Of a DNA stretch of 38,454 nucleotides, positions 20,122 to 29,171 are shown in pieces (position 1 is the first letter of the stretch; each line of letters opens with the position of its first letter). The stretch lies in the NCBI GenBank assembly GCA_019113965.1, contig DXGK01000064.1:1-38454 (forward strand), given 5' to 3'. A model generated the notes under the pieces. That model was not told the DNA's origin. It did not search any database and saw only the letters and a list, made by a program, of their open reading frames with translations. The stretch is from Candidatus Limosilactobacillus merdipullorum. Lineage in GTDB: Bacteria > Bacillota > Bacilli > Lactobacillales > Lactobacillaceae. Position numbers and translations under genes: made by a program.

Positions 20122-20769
20122 TTATTTAACTTTTAACAGGTCCTGCGGCTTCTTCAGCAGAAACTCGCTGTCCTTGATCCGTTCCGGCATGGCCGAGTCG
20201 TAAATTGCACCCGCAAAGTGGGTACCGGCATCGATAGCAGCCTTCATGTCGTTGACCGTGTCACCCACGTAGATCGACTCTTCCGGCTTACTTCCACTGT
20301 CTTCCATTGCTTTGACGATGGGGTCGCCAAATGGCTTGTGCTTAACGGTCTCGGAAGCCGTCACGGCAAAGGAGAAGTACTTGGCAATGTCAAACATCTG
20401 GTGGAAGTAGTTCTCATACTCGTCGCGGACCTTCGAAGTGACAATCCCCAGCTGCACTCCCGGACGGTTCGATAACTCTTCCAGCATTTCTGGAACCCCG
20501 TCAATCACCTTGGCATCCTGCTGTTTGACTTCAGCGGCCTCATCCCAGGCATCTAAGATTTCCTGCATCTGGTCCTTCTTGATGTTACCGATGTACTCCA
20601 GTGATTCCCAGCCCGGAATACCAAAAACTTCCTTGCTGTAATGTTCCTCTTCTTCCGGCGTGTAGTGGTAGCCATAGTCGGCCAACACTTCAAATAAAGT
20701 CGGCATATAAACGTCATAAGTATCAATTAGCGTTCCATCAATATCAAAGATAAAGTTTTTAATTGCCAT
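20122..20769 (-). CDS. HAD family hydrolase (phosphoglycolate phosphatase-like)
   Basis: FIFDIDGTLIDTYDVYMPTL, IYVGDTVNDMKAAIDAG. Confidence 0.92.
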   Translation of the reverse strand: MAIKNFIFDIDGTLIDTYDVYMPTLFEVLADYGYHYTPEEEEHYSKEVFGIPGWESLEYIGNIKKDQMQEILDAWDEAAEVKQQDAKVIDGVPEMLEELSNRPGVQLGIVTSKVRDEYENYFHQMFDIAKYFSFAVTASETVKHKPFGDPIVKAMEDSGSKPEESIYVGDTVNDMKAAIDAGTHFAGAIYDSAMPERIKDSEFLLKKPQDLLKVK

Positions 20770-21868
20770 TGTCGTTCTCCTCGTCGCGATTCTGTTTCAA
20801 CAATGCGGCTAGCTTACCAGCAACTAACGGGTCCAGGTCATCCCCTAAAGTGTGCTCGTTTTCCTTCTTTTCTTCCTGAGCTGCTTTAACGGCGCTGGCT
20901 AGCTGGTCGATGACCGCTTGTTCTCCGATTTTAACCGGGTTAATCGTCAGCCGGCCACCAGCAGCATTAGCATGCCCACCGCCCTGGTAATACTGTTCGG
21001 CAAACTTTGCCACATCCATTTTATCATTGCTGCGCAGTGAAATCCTCATCGCCCCGATGACCAGGGCTGCATCAAGGTCTGGTTGGTCATTCAGCAGGTC
21101 ATGAGCCAGCTGCGATTGGTAATCGCTGGCGTAAACAATCCCTAACTGGTGGCCGTCAATCGTTGCAGTCAAAACATCCTTGAGATGGTGATTGATGTAG
21201 GCAGCCCGCCGTTCCATTAACGTGTTAACCAACAGCTCATTTTGTTGGCAATAATCGTCCCAGCCGGTCTCAAAAACGTGTTCCATGAACTCCCCTGCCC
21301 GTTTCTTCGGGTAGAACCAGAAAAGCTCATTGAGCTGGTCGGCCCCGTCTTTGACGGCAGCTGATAGTTCGGGATCGTTTTGCCAATCCCAGGTATCATA
21401 TGCGCGAATTAACTCGGCCAATTGAGCCAGCTTGTGACGTTGCTGCCCAGTCAAACTGGCAAAGGCGGATTGATCCTGCAACCAGTCCCAGACAATGCTG
21501 GTCGCACTGGCATGGACCATCTCGCCGTGCGGTTCCACCGTATTTCCGGCATAACGGCTCCGCTGTGCTTCCTCAGATTCATGGTGGTCAAAGACTAACC
21601 AGTGGTTGGCAAAGTGTTCATTAAGCTGCTTGAAGGTATTTTCCGAGTCCGGAGTCATATCCATAATGTAGACGTCGCTATAGTTACCCAGTGATGGCGA
21701 CCGGAACCAGTTGTCCAGTGTGGCATCAATCTGTCCGGCACCGATATTATCAACGTCGAATTCGGCATCGGGAAACATCACCGGCTGGACACTCTTTAAC
21801 AGCATGGGGCCGCCAAAGCCATCGAGGTCGTTGTGGGAAAAGACTTTAATTAGTTGTTTTGCCATCAT
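20759..21868 (-). CDS. DHH family phosphoesterase
   Basis: FSHNDLDGFGG, VFDHHES, GGGHANAAGGRL (DHHA1). Confidence 0.92.
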   Translation of the reverse strand: MMAKQLIKVFSHNDLDGFGGPMLLKSVQPVMFPDAEFDVDNIGAGQIDATLDNWFRSPSLGNYSDVYIMDMTPDSENTFKQLNEHFANHWLVFDHHESEEAQRSRYAGNTVEPHGEMVHASATSIVWDWLQDQSAFASLTGQQRHKLAQLAELIRAYDTWDWQNDPELSAAVKDGADQLNELFWFYPKKRAGEFMEHVFETGWDDYCQQNELLVNTLMERRAAYINHHLKDVLTATIDGHQLGIVYASDYQSQLAHDLLNDQPDLDAALVIGAMRISLRSNDKMDVAKFAEQYYQGGGHANAAGGRLTINPVKIGEQAVIDQLASAVKAAQEEKKENEHTLGDDLDPLVAGKLAALLKQNRDEENDNGN

Positions 21869-21877
21869 TTATCCCCT

Positions 21878-23428
21878 TTATTCTTGCTTACGTAAACTCA
21901 GCTTTTCAACGTTTAGCACCTTATCCAGCCAACCGCTGGTAAAGCTTTCTTCGTGGCTAACCAGCAAAAGGTTTCCTGGAAATTCCTGCAGGGCGCGCTT
22001 TAGTCCGTCCTTGGTTTCGTCATCCAGGTGGTTGGTCGGTTCGTCCATGATTAGGAAGTTGCACGGCGTCAGTTCCAGCACCGCAATCTTCACCTTCGTT
22101 TGTTCCCCACCAGACAGCTGGTGAAGCGGCTTGGCAGCGTTGGCGGCGTTGATTCCCGCCCGGGCCAGCTTCGTCCGAATGGTCTTTGGCTGCATGGTTG
22201 GGAAGAGGTTCTGAATAGTCTGCAGTGGTGTCAGGTTCGGGTTGTCCCAGGTTAAGTTTTGGTCAAAGTAATTAACCTTAGCGGAAGGCGAAAAAGTCGC
22301 CGTACCACCCTTGGCCGGCAATTCTCCTAGAATTGTCCGAATCAGGGTCGTTTTACCAACCCCGTTGAAGCCGCTAAAGAGCATCTTTTCACCCATGGTC
22401 AGTGAGAAGGTCACCGGTTTTAATAATGGCCGGTTGTAGCCAACACTAAGGTGGTCAACCCGCAGCGCATTCGCCGAGCCGCTTTCCTCGTATGGAAAAT
22501 GGAAACTTGCTTTGAGGTTCGTCGAAGGTGGCTCCACCCTGGTCATCCGCGCCAGCATCTTCTCCCGTGACTTGGCCATGTTGGAATTGCGGCCGGCCTT
22601 ATTCTTGCGGATGAAGCGGGTGGCCTTTTCGATGACCTCCTGCTGCTTTTCGTACTTGCGTTCCTGAGCTTCCTGGCGTTCGGCTTTTTGCCTCATCGCC
22701 TGCTGGAAGCTGCCCCGGTACTTAGTGATCTTGCCGAAACTGACGTCGCAGATAGTAGTAGTCACCTTTTCCAAAAAGTCGTAGTCGTGGGAAATAATCA
22801 TGGCTGCACCGTCAAACTGGTTGAGGTAGTCAACCAACCAGGCAATGTGGGCTGTATCCAGGTAATTAGTCGGTTCGTCCAACAGGATCACATCGGGATT
22901 TTGGAGCAGCAACTTGGCCAAAATCAGCTTCGACCGTTGACCACCACTCATCTTGCCGACCAGCCGGTCTTCGCCCAGTTCAGTGAGCCCCAAACCCGAC
23001 ATCACCTCTGCCACCTTGGTGTCAATATCGTAAAAGCCGTGGCTTTCCAGGTAGTCTTGCATCTGCCCGGCCTTTTCCAGTTGTTTCGGGTCCGCCATTG
23101 CCTGCGGATCGGCGTACAGCTTGGTCAACTTGTCCTGCAACTGGTAAAGTTTCGCGTATGCACTATGCAAAAATTGTAAGAGGGTTTCGTCTTGTGGAAT
23201 ATCAACGTACTGGTCGAGGTAGCCACGGGTCGTCCCCGGTTGCCACTTGACCGTCCCGGCCACCGGCAGCACCTGGCCGATCAGGATCTTAATCAGGGTA
23301 CTTTTTCCCGCCCCGTTTTGGCCGATGATGCCCATGTGCTCGTGCTTTTCCAGGCGAAAACTGGCATCGTTGTACAATTCCTTATCAGCGTAGCTCATCG
23401 TCAAGCCACTAACTTCTAATAAACTCAT
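21878..23428 (-). CDS. ABC-F family ATP-binding protein
   Basis: Two ATPase domains (GQNGAGKSTLIK, GFNGVGKTTLIR), MSGGQRSKLILAKLLLQNPDVILLDEPTNYLD, no TM. Confidence 0.94.
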   Translation of the reverse strand: MSLLEVSGLTMSYADKELYNDASFRLEKHEHMGIIGQNGAGKSTLIKILIGQVLPVAGTVKWQPGTTRGYLDQYVDIPQDETLLQFLHSAYAKLYQLQDKLTKLYADPQAMADPKQLEKAGQMQDYLESHGFYDIDTKVAEVMSGLGLTELGEDRLVGKMSGGQRSKLILAKLLLQNPDVILLDEPTNYLDTAHIAWLVDYLNQFDGAAMIISHDYDFLEKVTTTICDVSFGKITKYRGSFQQAMRQKAERQEAQERKYEKQQEVIEKATRFIRKNKAGRNSNMAKSREKMLARMTRVEPPSTNLKASFHFPYEESGSANALRVDHLSVGYNRPLLKPVTFSLTMGEKMLFSGFNGVGKTTLIRTILGELPAKGGTATFSPSAKVNYFDQNLTWDNPNLTPLQTIQNLFPTMQPKTIRTKLARAGINAANAAKPLHQLSGGEQTKVKIAVLELTPCNFLIMDEPTNHLDDETKDGLKRALQEFPGNLLLVSHEESFTSGWLDKVLNVEKLSLRKQE

Positions 23429-23619
23429 TTCTTTCGCTCCTTTATACCATCACTAATGGTAGCATATTACGCTAGTTATTTCCGATACTCCCACCTACAA
23501 AACATGGTTGATTTTTGTTCACCCAGATTGTTTGCATTAGCAAGCAATATACGTGTTTGAAAGAGTTTTTTTGACACCACCTGCTCGGTCTAAAACGTGG
23601 CGGCCATCAGCAATGAAAA

Positions 23620-23649
23620 AACCAGCCGTCACAATAATGACAGCTGGTT
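23620..23649 (-). terminator. Intrinsic terminator of thrC
   Basis: AACCAGCTGTCA / TGACGGCTGGTT stem followed by T6 on the minus strand. Confidence 0.85.
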
Positions 23650-23652
23650 AAT

Positions 23653-25146
23653 TTAATTTAAGTGCAAAATATCGCGTAAGGTGCTCCCCATCTCCGCAGG
23701 GCCAGTTACCCGCTGCGGGCGGTCTTGCCGGTCAAAGAGTGCCGCGACCCCCTGTGGCAATTCAACATCGAGAAATTCCTGTAACTGGCGGATAGCCGGT
23801 AGCCCTGGCTGGTCAACCGCTTGGCCAGTCAACGACTGGTATACCGTCTCCGGGAACTTAAAGGGGCTGGCAGTGGAAACAATGACCATCGGTGTCTGGT
23901 CACCACTTTCCTGCTGGTAGCGACGAGCGACCACCGAAGCGACCGCCGTGTGCGGGTCCATCAAGTAGTGGTCTTCAGCGTAAGCCCGGTGGATTTCGTC
24001 CCTGACCATCTGCTGATCAGCAAAGCCGGCCGCAAAGTGACGGTCGAGGAAGGCCTTCTCATCAGCATTAACATGGTAATGACCGTCGTTTTGCAGTTGT
24101 GTCATTAGTGACGCAACCCGTTGCTTATCCCCGCCGGCGGCATCGAAGAGCAGTCGCTCGAGGTTGCTGGAGACCAGGATGTCCATCGACGGTGAATTAG
24201 TCACGAAAAACTGCCGTTGGCGGTCGTACTTGCCACTGTGGAAGAAATCAGTCAGGACCTTATTTTGGTCGGAGGCACAAATTAAGCGCTGAACCGGCAA
24301 GCCCAACTTTTTCGCGTAGTAGCCCGCCAGGATATCACCAAAGTTACCGGTCGGCACCGTGAAGTTAACCCCATCACCAACAGCAATCTCGTGTCGGGCG
24401 AGCAACTGACCATAAGCATAGAAGTAGTAGGCAATTTGCGGAATGAGCCGACCAATGTTCATCGAGTTAGCCGAGGAGAATTGCAACTGGTGAGCTGCCA
24501 GTTCTTCCTCCAGCGACTGGTCATTAAACAGTTGCTTGACGTTACGCTGCGCATCGTCAAAGTTGCCGTCGATGGCAACCGGGGTGAGGTTGTCACCCGG
24601 CACGCTGCGCATCTGGTGCAATTGCACTGGGCTGACCCCGTGGTGGGGATAAAAGACGACCACTTGAGTGCCGGCAACGTCACTGAAGCCGTCCATCGAT
24701 GCCCCACCGGTGTCACCGGAGGTTGCCGTCAGGATGACAATTTGCCGGTCCAACCCGATTGTCTGGGCTGACTTGGTCATCAACTGGGGTAGCAGCTGTA
24801 GTGCAACGTCCTTAAAGGCAAGCGTCGGCCCGTGGAAGAGTTCCAGGTAGTAATTGCCGCCAACCCAGTCGGTCAACGGGGTGATTCGCGAGTCGTCCCA
24901 CTGGGAACCGTAGGCCTGCTTAATGCTATCCTGCCGCTGTTTGTCAGACAGGTCGTCCATGAACCATGACAAAACCATTGTGGAAGCCTGTTGAAGACTG
25001 ATACCCACTAACTGGTCTAGGGACAGGTTCGGCTGCGGAAAATCGACAGGGATATAAAGGCCGCCATCTTCGGCTAGTCCCTGGACCACCGCCTCCGCAG
25101 CGGTTTTGGCCTGAGTACTTGCTCCCCGTGTGCTCCGGTATTTCAT
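23653..25146 (-). CDS. thrC: Threonine synthase
   Basis: MKYRSTRGASTQAKTAAEAVVQGLAEDGGLYIP, FKDVALQLLPQLM, TATSGDTGGASMDGF. Confidence 0.95.
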   Translation of the reverse strand: MKYRSTRGASTQAKTAAEAVVQGLAEDGGLYIPVDFPQPNLSLDQLVGISLQQASTMVLSWFMDDLSDKQRQDSIKQAYGSQWDDSRITPLTDWVGGNYYLELFHGPTLAFKDVALQLLPQLMTKSAQTIGLDRQIVILTATSGDTGGASMDGFSDVAGTQVVVFYPHHGVSPVQLHQMRSVPGDNLTPVAIDGNFDDAQRNVKQLFNDQSLEEELAAHQLQFSSANSMNIGRLIPQIAYYFYAYGQLLARHEIAVGDGVNFTVPTGNFGDILAGYYAKKLGLPVQRLICASDQNKVLTDFFHSGKYDRQRQFFVTNSPSMDILVSSNLERLLFDAAGGDKQRVASLMTQLQNDGHYHVNADEKAFLDRHFAAGFADQQMVRDEIHRAYAEDHYLMDPHTAVASVVARRYQQESGDQTPMVIVSTASPFKFPETVYQSLTGQAVDQPGLPAIRQLQEFLDVELPQGVAALFDRQDRPQRVTGPAEMGSTLRDILHLN

Positions 25147-25252
25147 TTAATTCCCTCCCGATCATGATTTGTTCTGCCCATTATACCGCACTTCAGCATG
25201 ATTATGATAGAATAATGAGAGATTATTTAATTTTGGAAGGAGAGCGCCAATC

Positions 25253-26542
25253 ATGAAAGATATCCAAATTGGGATGATGGGGCTGGGGACGGTTGGCTCC
25301 GGTGTCTTAAAAATGATCCAGGACAACGAAGGAAAAATCGTCAACATCACCGGCTGCCGGCTCCACGTCAAAACCATTGTTGTGCACAACACCCATAAAC
25401 GCCGCTCGGTACCGCTCTGGGATACATACCTGACCGACAACTTTGACGAACTGCTGCACGATCCAGGCATTCCGATCGTCGTGGAAGTAATGGGTGGCAT
25501 CCATCCCGCTAAGGAGCGGATTGCCGCACTCCTGAAGGCAAAAAAGCACGTGGTGACCGCCAACAAGAACCTGATTGCCACCGATGGTCCCGAACTAACC
25601 AAGCTCGCCGCCGATAACGGTGTCGACCTGGTTTACGAGGCAAGTGTTGCCGGGGGGATCCCGATCTTGCGGACCATTACTAACAGTTTCCCTGCCGACA
25701 AGATTCTGGAAGTTCGCGGGATTGTCAACGGCACCACCAACTACATCTTGACCAAGATGAACGATGACCACCTCAGCTACCAGCAGGCCCTCAAGCAGGC
25801 CCAGGACCTGGGATTTGCCGAGGCCGACCCGACCAACGACGTCGCCGGCTTTGACGCGGCCTACAAAATGATCATCCTCAGCCAGTTCTCCTTCGGTACC
25901 CGGCTGACCATCGATGACCTCCACGTCGAGGGAATTGAAAACATCACTAGCGATGATATTAAACAAGCTGACTCCTTCGGCTACGTCATCAAGTTGATCG
26001 GAATTGCCCGCCGGGTGAAGGAATCGGTCTTTGCCGAAGTCGCCCCGGTCCTCGTTCCCAAGGGAACCCCGCTGGCGACCGTCAGCAACGAACGCAACGC
26101 CGTGATGGTCACCGGTCAGGCCGTCGGTGACGTGCTCTTCTACGGTCCCGGTGCTGGCGGCCTGCCAACAGCTAACTCCGTCTTGAGTGACATCATTGCG
26201 GTAACCCAGAATATCGCCACCGGCACGACCGGCCACCAATTCAACAACTACCGTCAGCAATACCAGCCGGCTTCCCCAGATGATGTCCGTTACCGTTACT
26301 ACCTTTCATTAACTATGAAAGACGTTCCCGGCGAGATGCTGCATTTGACTAAGATCTTTGCCGATGTTAGCGCCAGTTTCCAAACCATTGTCCAAACAGC
26401 GACCGCTGACGGCTTTGCCCGGATGGCAATCATCACCCACCAACTGTCACAGCGACAGCTCCGTGAACTCCAAGCAGCTGTTCAGCAATCACCGAACAAT
26501 TCGCTGAAATTAAACGCGGCCTACAAAGTACTTGAAAAGTAA
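25253..26542 (+). CDS. hom: Homoserine dehydrogenase
   Basis: IGMMGLGTVGSGVLKM, VRGIVNGTTNYILTKM, C-terminal ACT-like region. Confidence 0.96.
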   Translation: MKDIQIGMMGLGTVGSGVLKMIQDNEGKIVNITGCRLHVKTIVVHNTHKRRSVPLWDTYLTDNFDELLHDPGIPIVVEVMGGIHPAKERIAALLKAKKHVVTANKNLIATDGPELTKLAADNGVDLVYEASVAGGIPILRTITNSFPADKILEVRGIVNGTTNYILTKMNDDHLSYQQALKQAQDLGFAEADPTNDVAGFDAAYKMIILSQFSFGTRLTIDDLHVEGIENITSDDIKQADSFGYVIKLIGIARRVKESVFAEVAPVLVPKGTPLATVSNERNAVMVTGQAVGDVLFYGPGAGGLPTANSVLSDIIAVTQNIATGTTGHQFNNYRQQYQPASPDDVRYRYYLSLTMKDVPGEMLHLTKIFADVSASFQTIVQTATADGFARMAIITHQLSQRQLRELQAAVQQSPNNSLKLNAAYKVLEK

Positions 26543-26554
26543 GGAGAAGATAAG

Positions 26555-27421
26555 ATGAAAATCATTGTTCCGGCATCCAGTGCCAACCTTGGCCCCGGAT
26601 TTGACTCGATCGGCCTGGCCGTCAACCGTTACTTAACGATGACGGTCGGCGAAGAAAGCAGTCACTGGCAAGTAGACCATGACTTGCCAAATATTCCCCA
26701 CGACGAAACCAACATGATCGTCCAGGCAGCAGTTAAAACCAGCCCGGTTCCACTAACCCCTCACCGTTTGACAGTCGTCAGCAGCATTCCGCTCTCTCAC
26801 GGACTCGGGAGTTCTTCTAGTGCCAACGTTGCCGGGGTTGAACTGGCCAACCAGCTGGGGCAGCTGAAGTTAACTGGAGAGGAAAAGGTCCAGGCAGCCG
26901 CCAGTCTGGAAGGACACCCGGATAACGTGGCCCCCGCCATTATGGGTGGGACGGTCATTGGCACCAGCCTTGGTGACCACTTCTATGCCGTCAAGGCACC
27001 AGCCATCCCCTACCGCCTAGCAGCCTACGTGCCAAACTACAACCTGGCCACTGCCGATTCGCGGGCGGCACTGCCTAACCAGCTGGCTTATTCACAGGCG
27101 ACCCACGCCAGTGCCATTGCCAACGTCTTAGTGGCCGCGCTCTTTAAGCGTGATTACCAGACCGCCGGTAAAATGATGGAGGCCGACCACTTCCATGAAC
27201 CATACCGGACCCGGCTGGTACCCGAACTGTCGATCATTCGCGAGATCGGCCACCGTTGTGGGGCCCTGGCAACTTACCTCAGCGGTGCCGGGCCAACGGT
27301 GATGACACTGGTTCCCAATAACGGGATGGACCTCTTTGCCCGTAACCTGCGCCTGCACGGTTTAGAAATCCCATTGTGGAAACTAGCAATTGATGACCTC
27401 GGGGTCCGGGTGGAGGACTGA
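26555..27421 (+). CDS. thrB: Homoserine kinase
   Basis: PASSANLGPGFDSIGLA, SIPLSHGLGSSSSANVAGV. Confidence 0.96.
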   Translation: MKIIVPASSANLGPGFDSIGLAVNRYLTMTVGEESSHWQVDHDLPNIPHDETNMIVQAAVKTSPVPLTPHRLTVVSSIPLSHGLGSSSSANVAGVELANQLGQLKLTGEEKVQAAASLEGHPDNVAPAIMGGTVIGTSLGDHFYAVKAPAIPYRLAAYVPNYNLATADSRAALPNQLAYSQATHASAIANVLVAALFKRDYQTAGKMMEADHFHEPYRTRLVPELSIIREIGHRCGALATYLSGAGPTVMTLVPNNGMDLFARNLRLHGLEIPLWKLAIDDLGVRVED

Positions 27422-27423
27422 CA

Positions 27424-28200
27424 ATGCGTTTTACCATTGATGACCTGATTCTGCTGTTTTTCTGCTATTCCTTTATCGGTTGGCTCTGGGAGACCATTTA
27501 CTGTTCCATTCGTGAGCGGGCTTTCCAGTACCGGGGATTTCTGATGGGGCCTTACTTTCCCGTCTAAGGTTTTGCCATCGTGACCATCATCATTTTTACC
27601 GACGGTTTCAACTATAACCTGCCTCTCATATTTGTGATGGGAACAATTGTGGCCACCATTTTCGAATTCTTTGCCAGCCTCTTTCTGGAAAAAGCGTTCC
27701 ACATGAAACTGTGGGACTACTCTAACCACTGGGGCAACCTCCAAGGACGGGTGGCACCTGTCATTTCCCTCTTCTGGGGTGTGGGAACCGTCATCCTCAT
27801 TCGCTTCATCCAGCCATCAATAATGAACCTCGTTAACTGGGCAGAATTAAAGACTGCCCACTGGGCGGCGATCGTTGTTGCGCTGGTCATGAGCACCGAT
27901 ACCGCCATTACTGTCGTTAACACCCGCCAGTTCAAAGAACACGCTTCCGAGTGGGAACAAAAGATTCATGACGATAACGGGCGTCTTCATATCCAACTCC
28001 TGGACGCGATGGACCAGCACCGGTTAAACCAGCAAAAACGCCGTGCGCGCCTGGCTGAACTGATCAAGCCGAACTGGAACGAACGCCTGATGATGCGTTA
28101 CTACCCGCATTTAAGCTTAAAGGAAGCCCCACACTTGGCTGACCTGCGCCACCAATTAAGGCAACACCGCTTGGACATCAAAAAATCAAATCGCAAATAA
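27424..28200 (+). pseudogene. PF06541-like (putative ABC transporter permease / CmpB-type) membrane protein, interrupted by one in-frame TAA
   Basis: MRFTIDDLILLFFCYSFIGWLWETIYCSIRERAFQYRGFLMGPYFPV-TAA(27565-27567)-GFAIVTIIIFTDGFNYN...; same frame stays open to 28200. Confidence 0.8.
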
Positions 28201-28253
28201 GCAACCGCTTCCAATAGATAAATTTATAGTGAAATTAATGTCTCCAGGCCGTC

Positions 28254-28299
28254 TAGTGATCCCTTGATCACTAAATGTGCTACAATAGTAAATGTAGCA
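28254..28299 (+). promoter_or_regulatory. Promoter/operator region: TAGTGATC-CCTT-GATCACTA followed by TGCTACA-N8-TGTAGCA over an extended -10 (TGCTACAAT)
   Basis: Two perfect inverted repeats read directly, upstream of ATG 28328. Confidence 0.5.
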
Positions 28300-28327
28300 T
28301 GTGCAGATAACATGGGAGGCCTTTATA

Positions 28328-28849
28328 ATGAAATTTTTGGTAATTACCGGAAGTGCCCATCAGCCAGGTGCTTCAACTCTGCTTGCTGAACAATTGGCCG
28401 CAGGTGCAAAAGAAGCTGGTAACGATGTTGAAACCATTGACGTTGGCCTTCACCCAGTTGCGCCGTTGCACTATGATGCTGATAACCACCTGATTCCGGG
28501 CGACGACCGAATTGAAGGCCTGCTGGATAAGATGGTTAGTTCTGACATCTTGGCATTCGCCACCCCAATGCACTACTTTGGGATGTCAGCTCAGTTAAAG
28601 TCAGTAGTTGACCACATGATTGAACGCGATCAAGATCTTCACGGCGACAAACAGGCCATTTTATTGGCGACCGCCGACAGCGATAATTTTGATCCGTTGA
28701 AATCAGAGTTCAAGGCAATCGTCGACCATATGGGGTGGACATATGCTGGTCAAGTGTTGGCTGCGCATACTTACGCTGACCACCTACGCTTCTACCCGCA
28801 AATTGCCTTTGAACTGGGAAAGAGCTTTGTTGCTTCCGAAGCTGTTTAA
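28328..28849 (+). CDS. NAD(P)H-dependent oxidoreductase / flavodoxin-like fold FMN reductase
   Basis: MKFLVITGSAHQPGASTLLAEQLAAGAKEAGNDVETIDV, FATPMHYFGMSAQLKSVVDHM; RBS GGGAGG. Confidence 0.85.
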   Translation: MKFLVITGSAHQPGASTLLAEQLAAGAKEAGNDVETIDVGLHPVAPLHYDADNHLIPGDDRIEGLLDKMVSSDILAFATPMHYFGMSAQLKSVVDHMIERDQDLHGDKQAILLATADSDNFDPLKSEFKAIVDHMGWTYAGQVLAAHTYADHLRFYPQIAFELGKSFVASEAV

Positions 28850-28878
28850 TGTTTTATGAGAATTTTTTAATTTTCCTG

Positions 28879-28907
28879 TTGACAGTTGTTTGTTGGCCAA
28901 GTATACT
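28879..28907 (+). promoter_or_regulatory. Sigma-70-type promoter (TTGACA-N17-TATACT) of the trpXYZ-like operon leader
   Basis: -35 at 28879-28884, -10 at 28902-28907, 17-bp spacer. Confidence 0.85.
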
Positions 28908-28938
28908 TACAAACAAATCAACGAAGGGAGTGCCAACC

Positions 28939-28995
28939 ATGAGTAAAAACTTTATCCAACAGTCACAGATGATTCGTCGTTGGCAAAGCCAGTAG
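28939..28995 (+). CDS. Candidate leader peptide MSKNFIQQSQMIRRWQSQ
   Basis: ATG 28939 preceded by GAAGGGAG; single TGG codon at 28981-28983; TAG stop; followed by hairpins and a terminator. Confidence 0.55.
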   Translation: MSKNFIQQSQMIRRWQSQ

Positions 28996-28997
28996 CT

Positions 28998-29110
28998 CAG
29001 GTTGACTCCAGCCGGGATCGACCTGTGGAATTTTCAGGTTAATTCCGTGCTGGCATTCCAATCAATATTAATGCCCGCACGTGAACAATCACCATTGCGG
29101 GCGGCCTAAA
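28998..29110 (+). promoter_or_regulatory. Candidate transcription attenuator with mutually exclusive hairpins
   Basis: Alternative stems 28998-29005/29018-29025, 29008-29025/29035-29053, 29052-29057/29070-29075, 29073-29079/29096-29102. Confidence 0.5.
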
Positions 29111-29144
29111 AGAGGGGTCCGTCATGCGGATCCCTCTTTTCTTT
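29111..29144 (+). terminator. Intrinsic terminator in the leader, upstream of the trpX-like gene
   Basis: AGAGGGGTCCG-TCATG-CGGATCCCTCT followed by TTTCTTTT. Confidence 0.85.
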
Positions 29145-29171
29145 TGCAAGCTACTTGGAGGAGCAATACCA

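Noticed and set aside
25147-25252. Threonine-responsive riboswitch or T-box between divergent thrC and hom-thrB
   Set aside because: Only about 106 bp separates the two starts; promoter-like TATGAT/TAGAAT elements but no leader structure or T-box motif.
25595-26260. 221-aa minus-strand ORF
   Set aside because: Antisense to hom, which has clear homoserine dehydrogenase motifs; no RBS or recognisable family. High-GC antisense artefact.
28908-29171. T-box riboswitch upstream of the trpXYZ-like operon
   Set aside because: No AGGGUGGNACCGCG-type T-box sequence or convincing Stem I elements; the region instead contains a short ORF, nested hairpins and a terminator.
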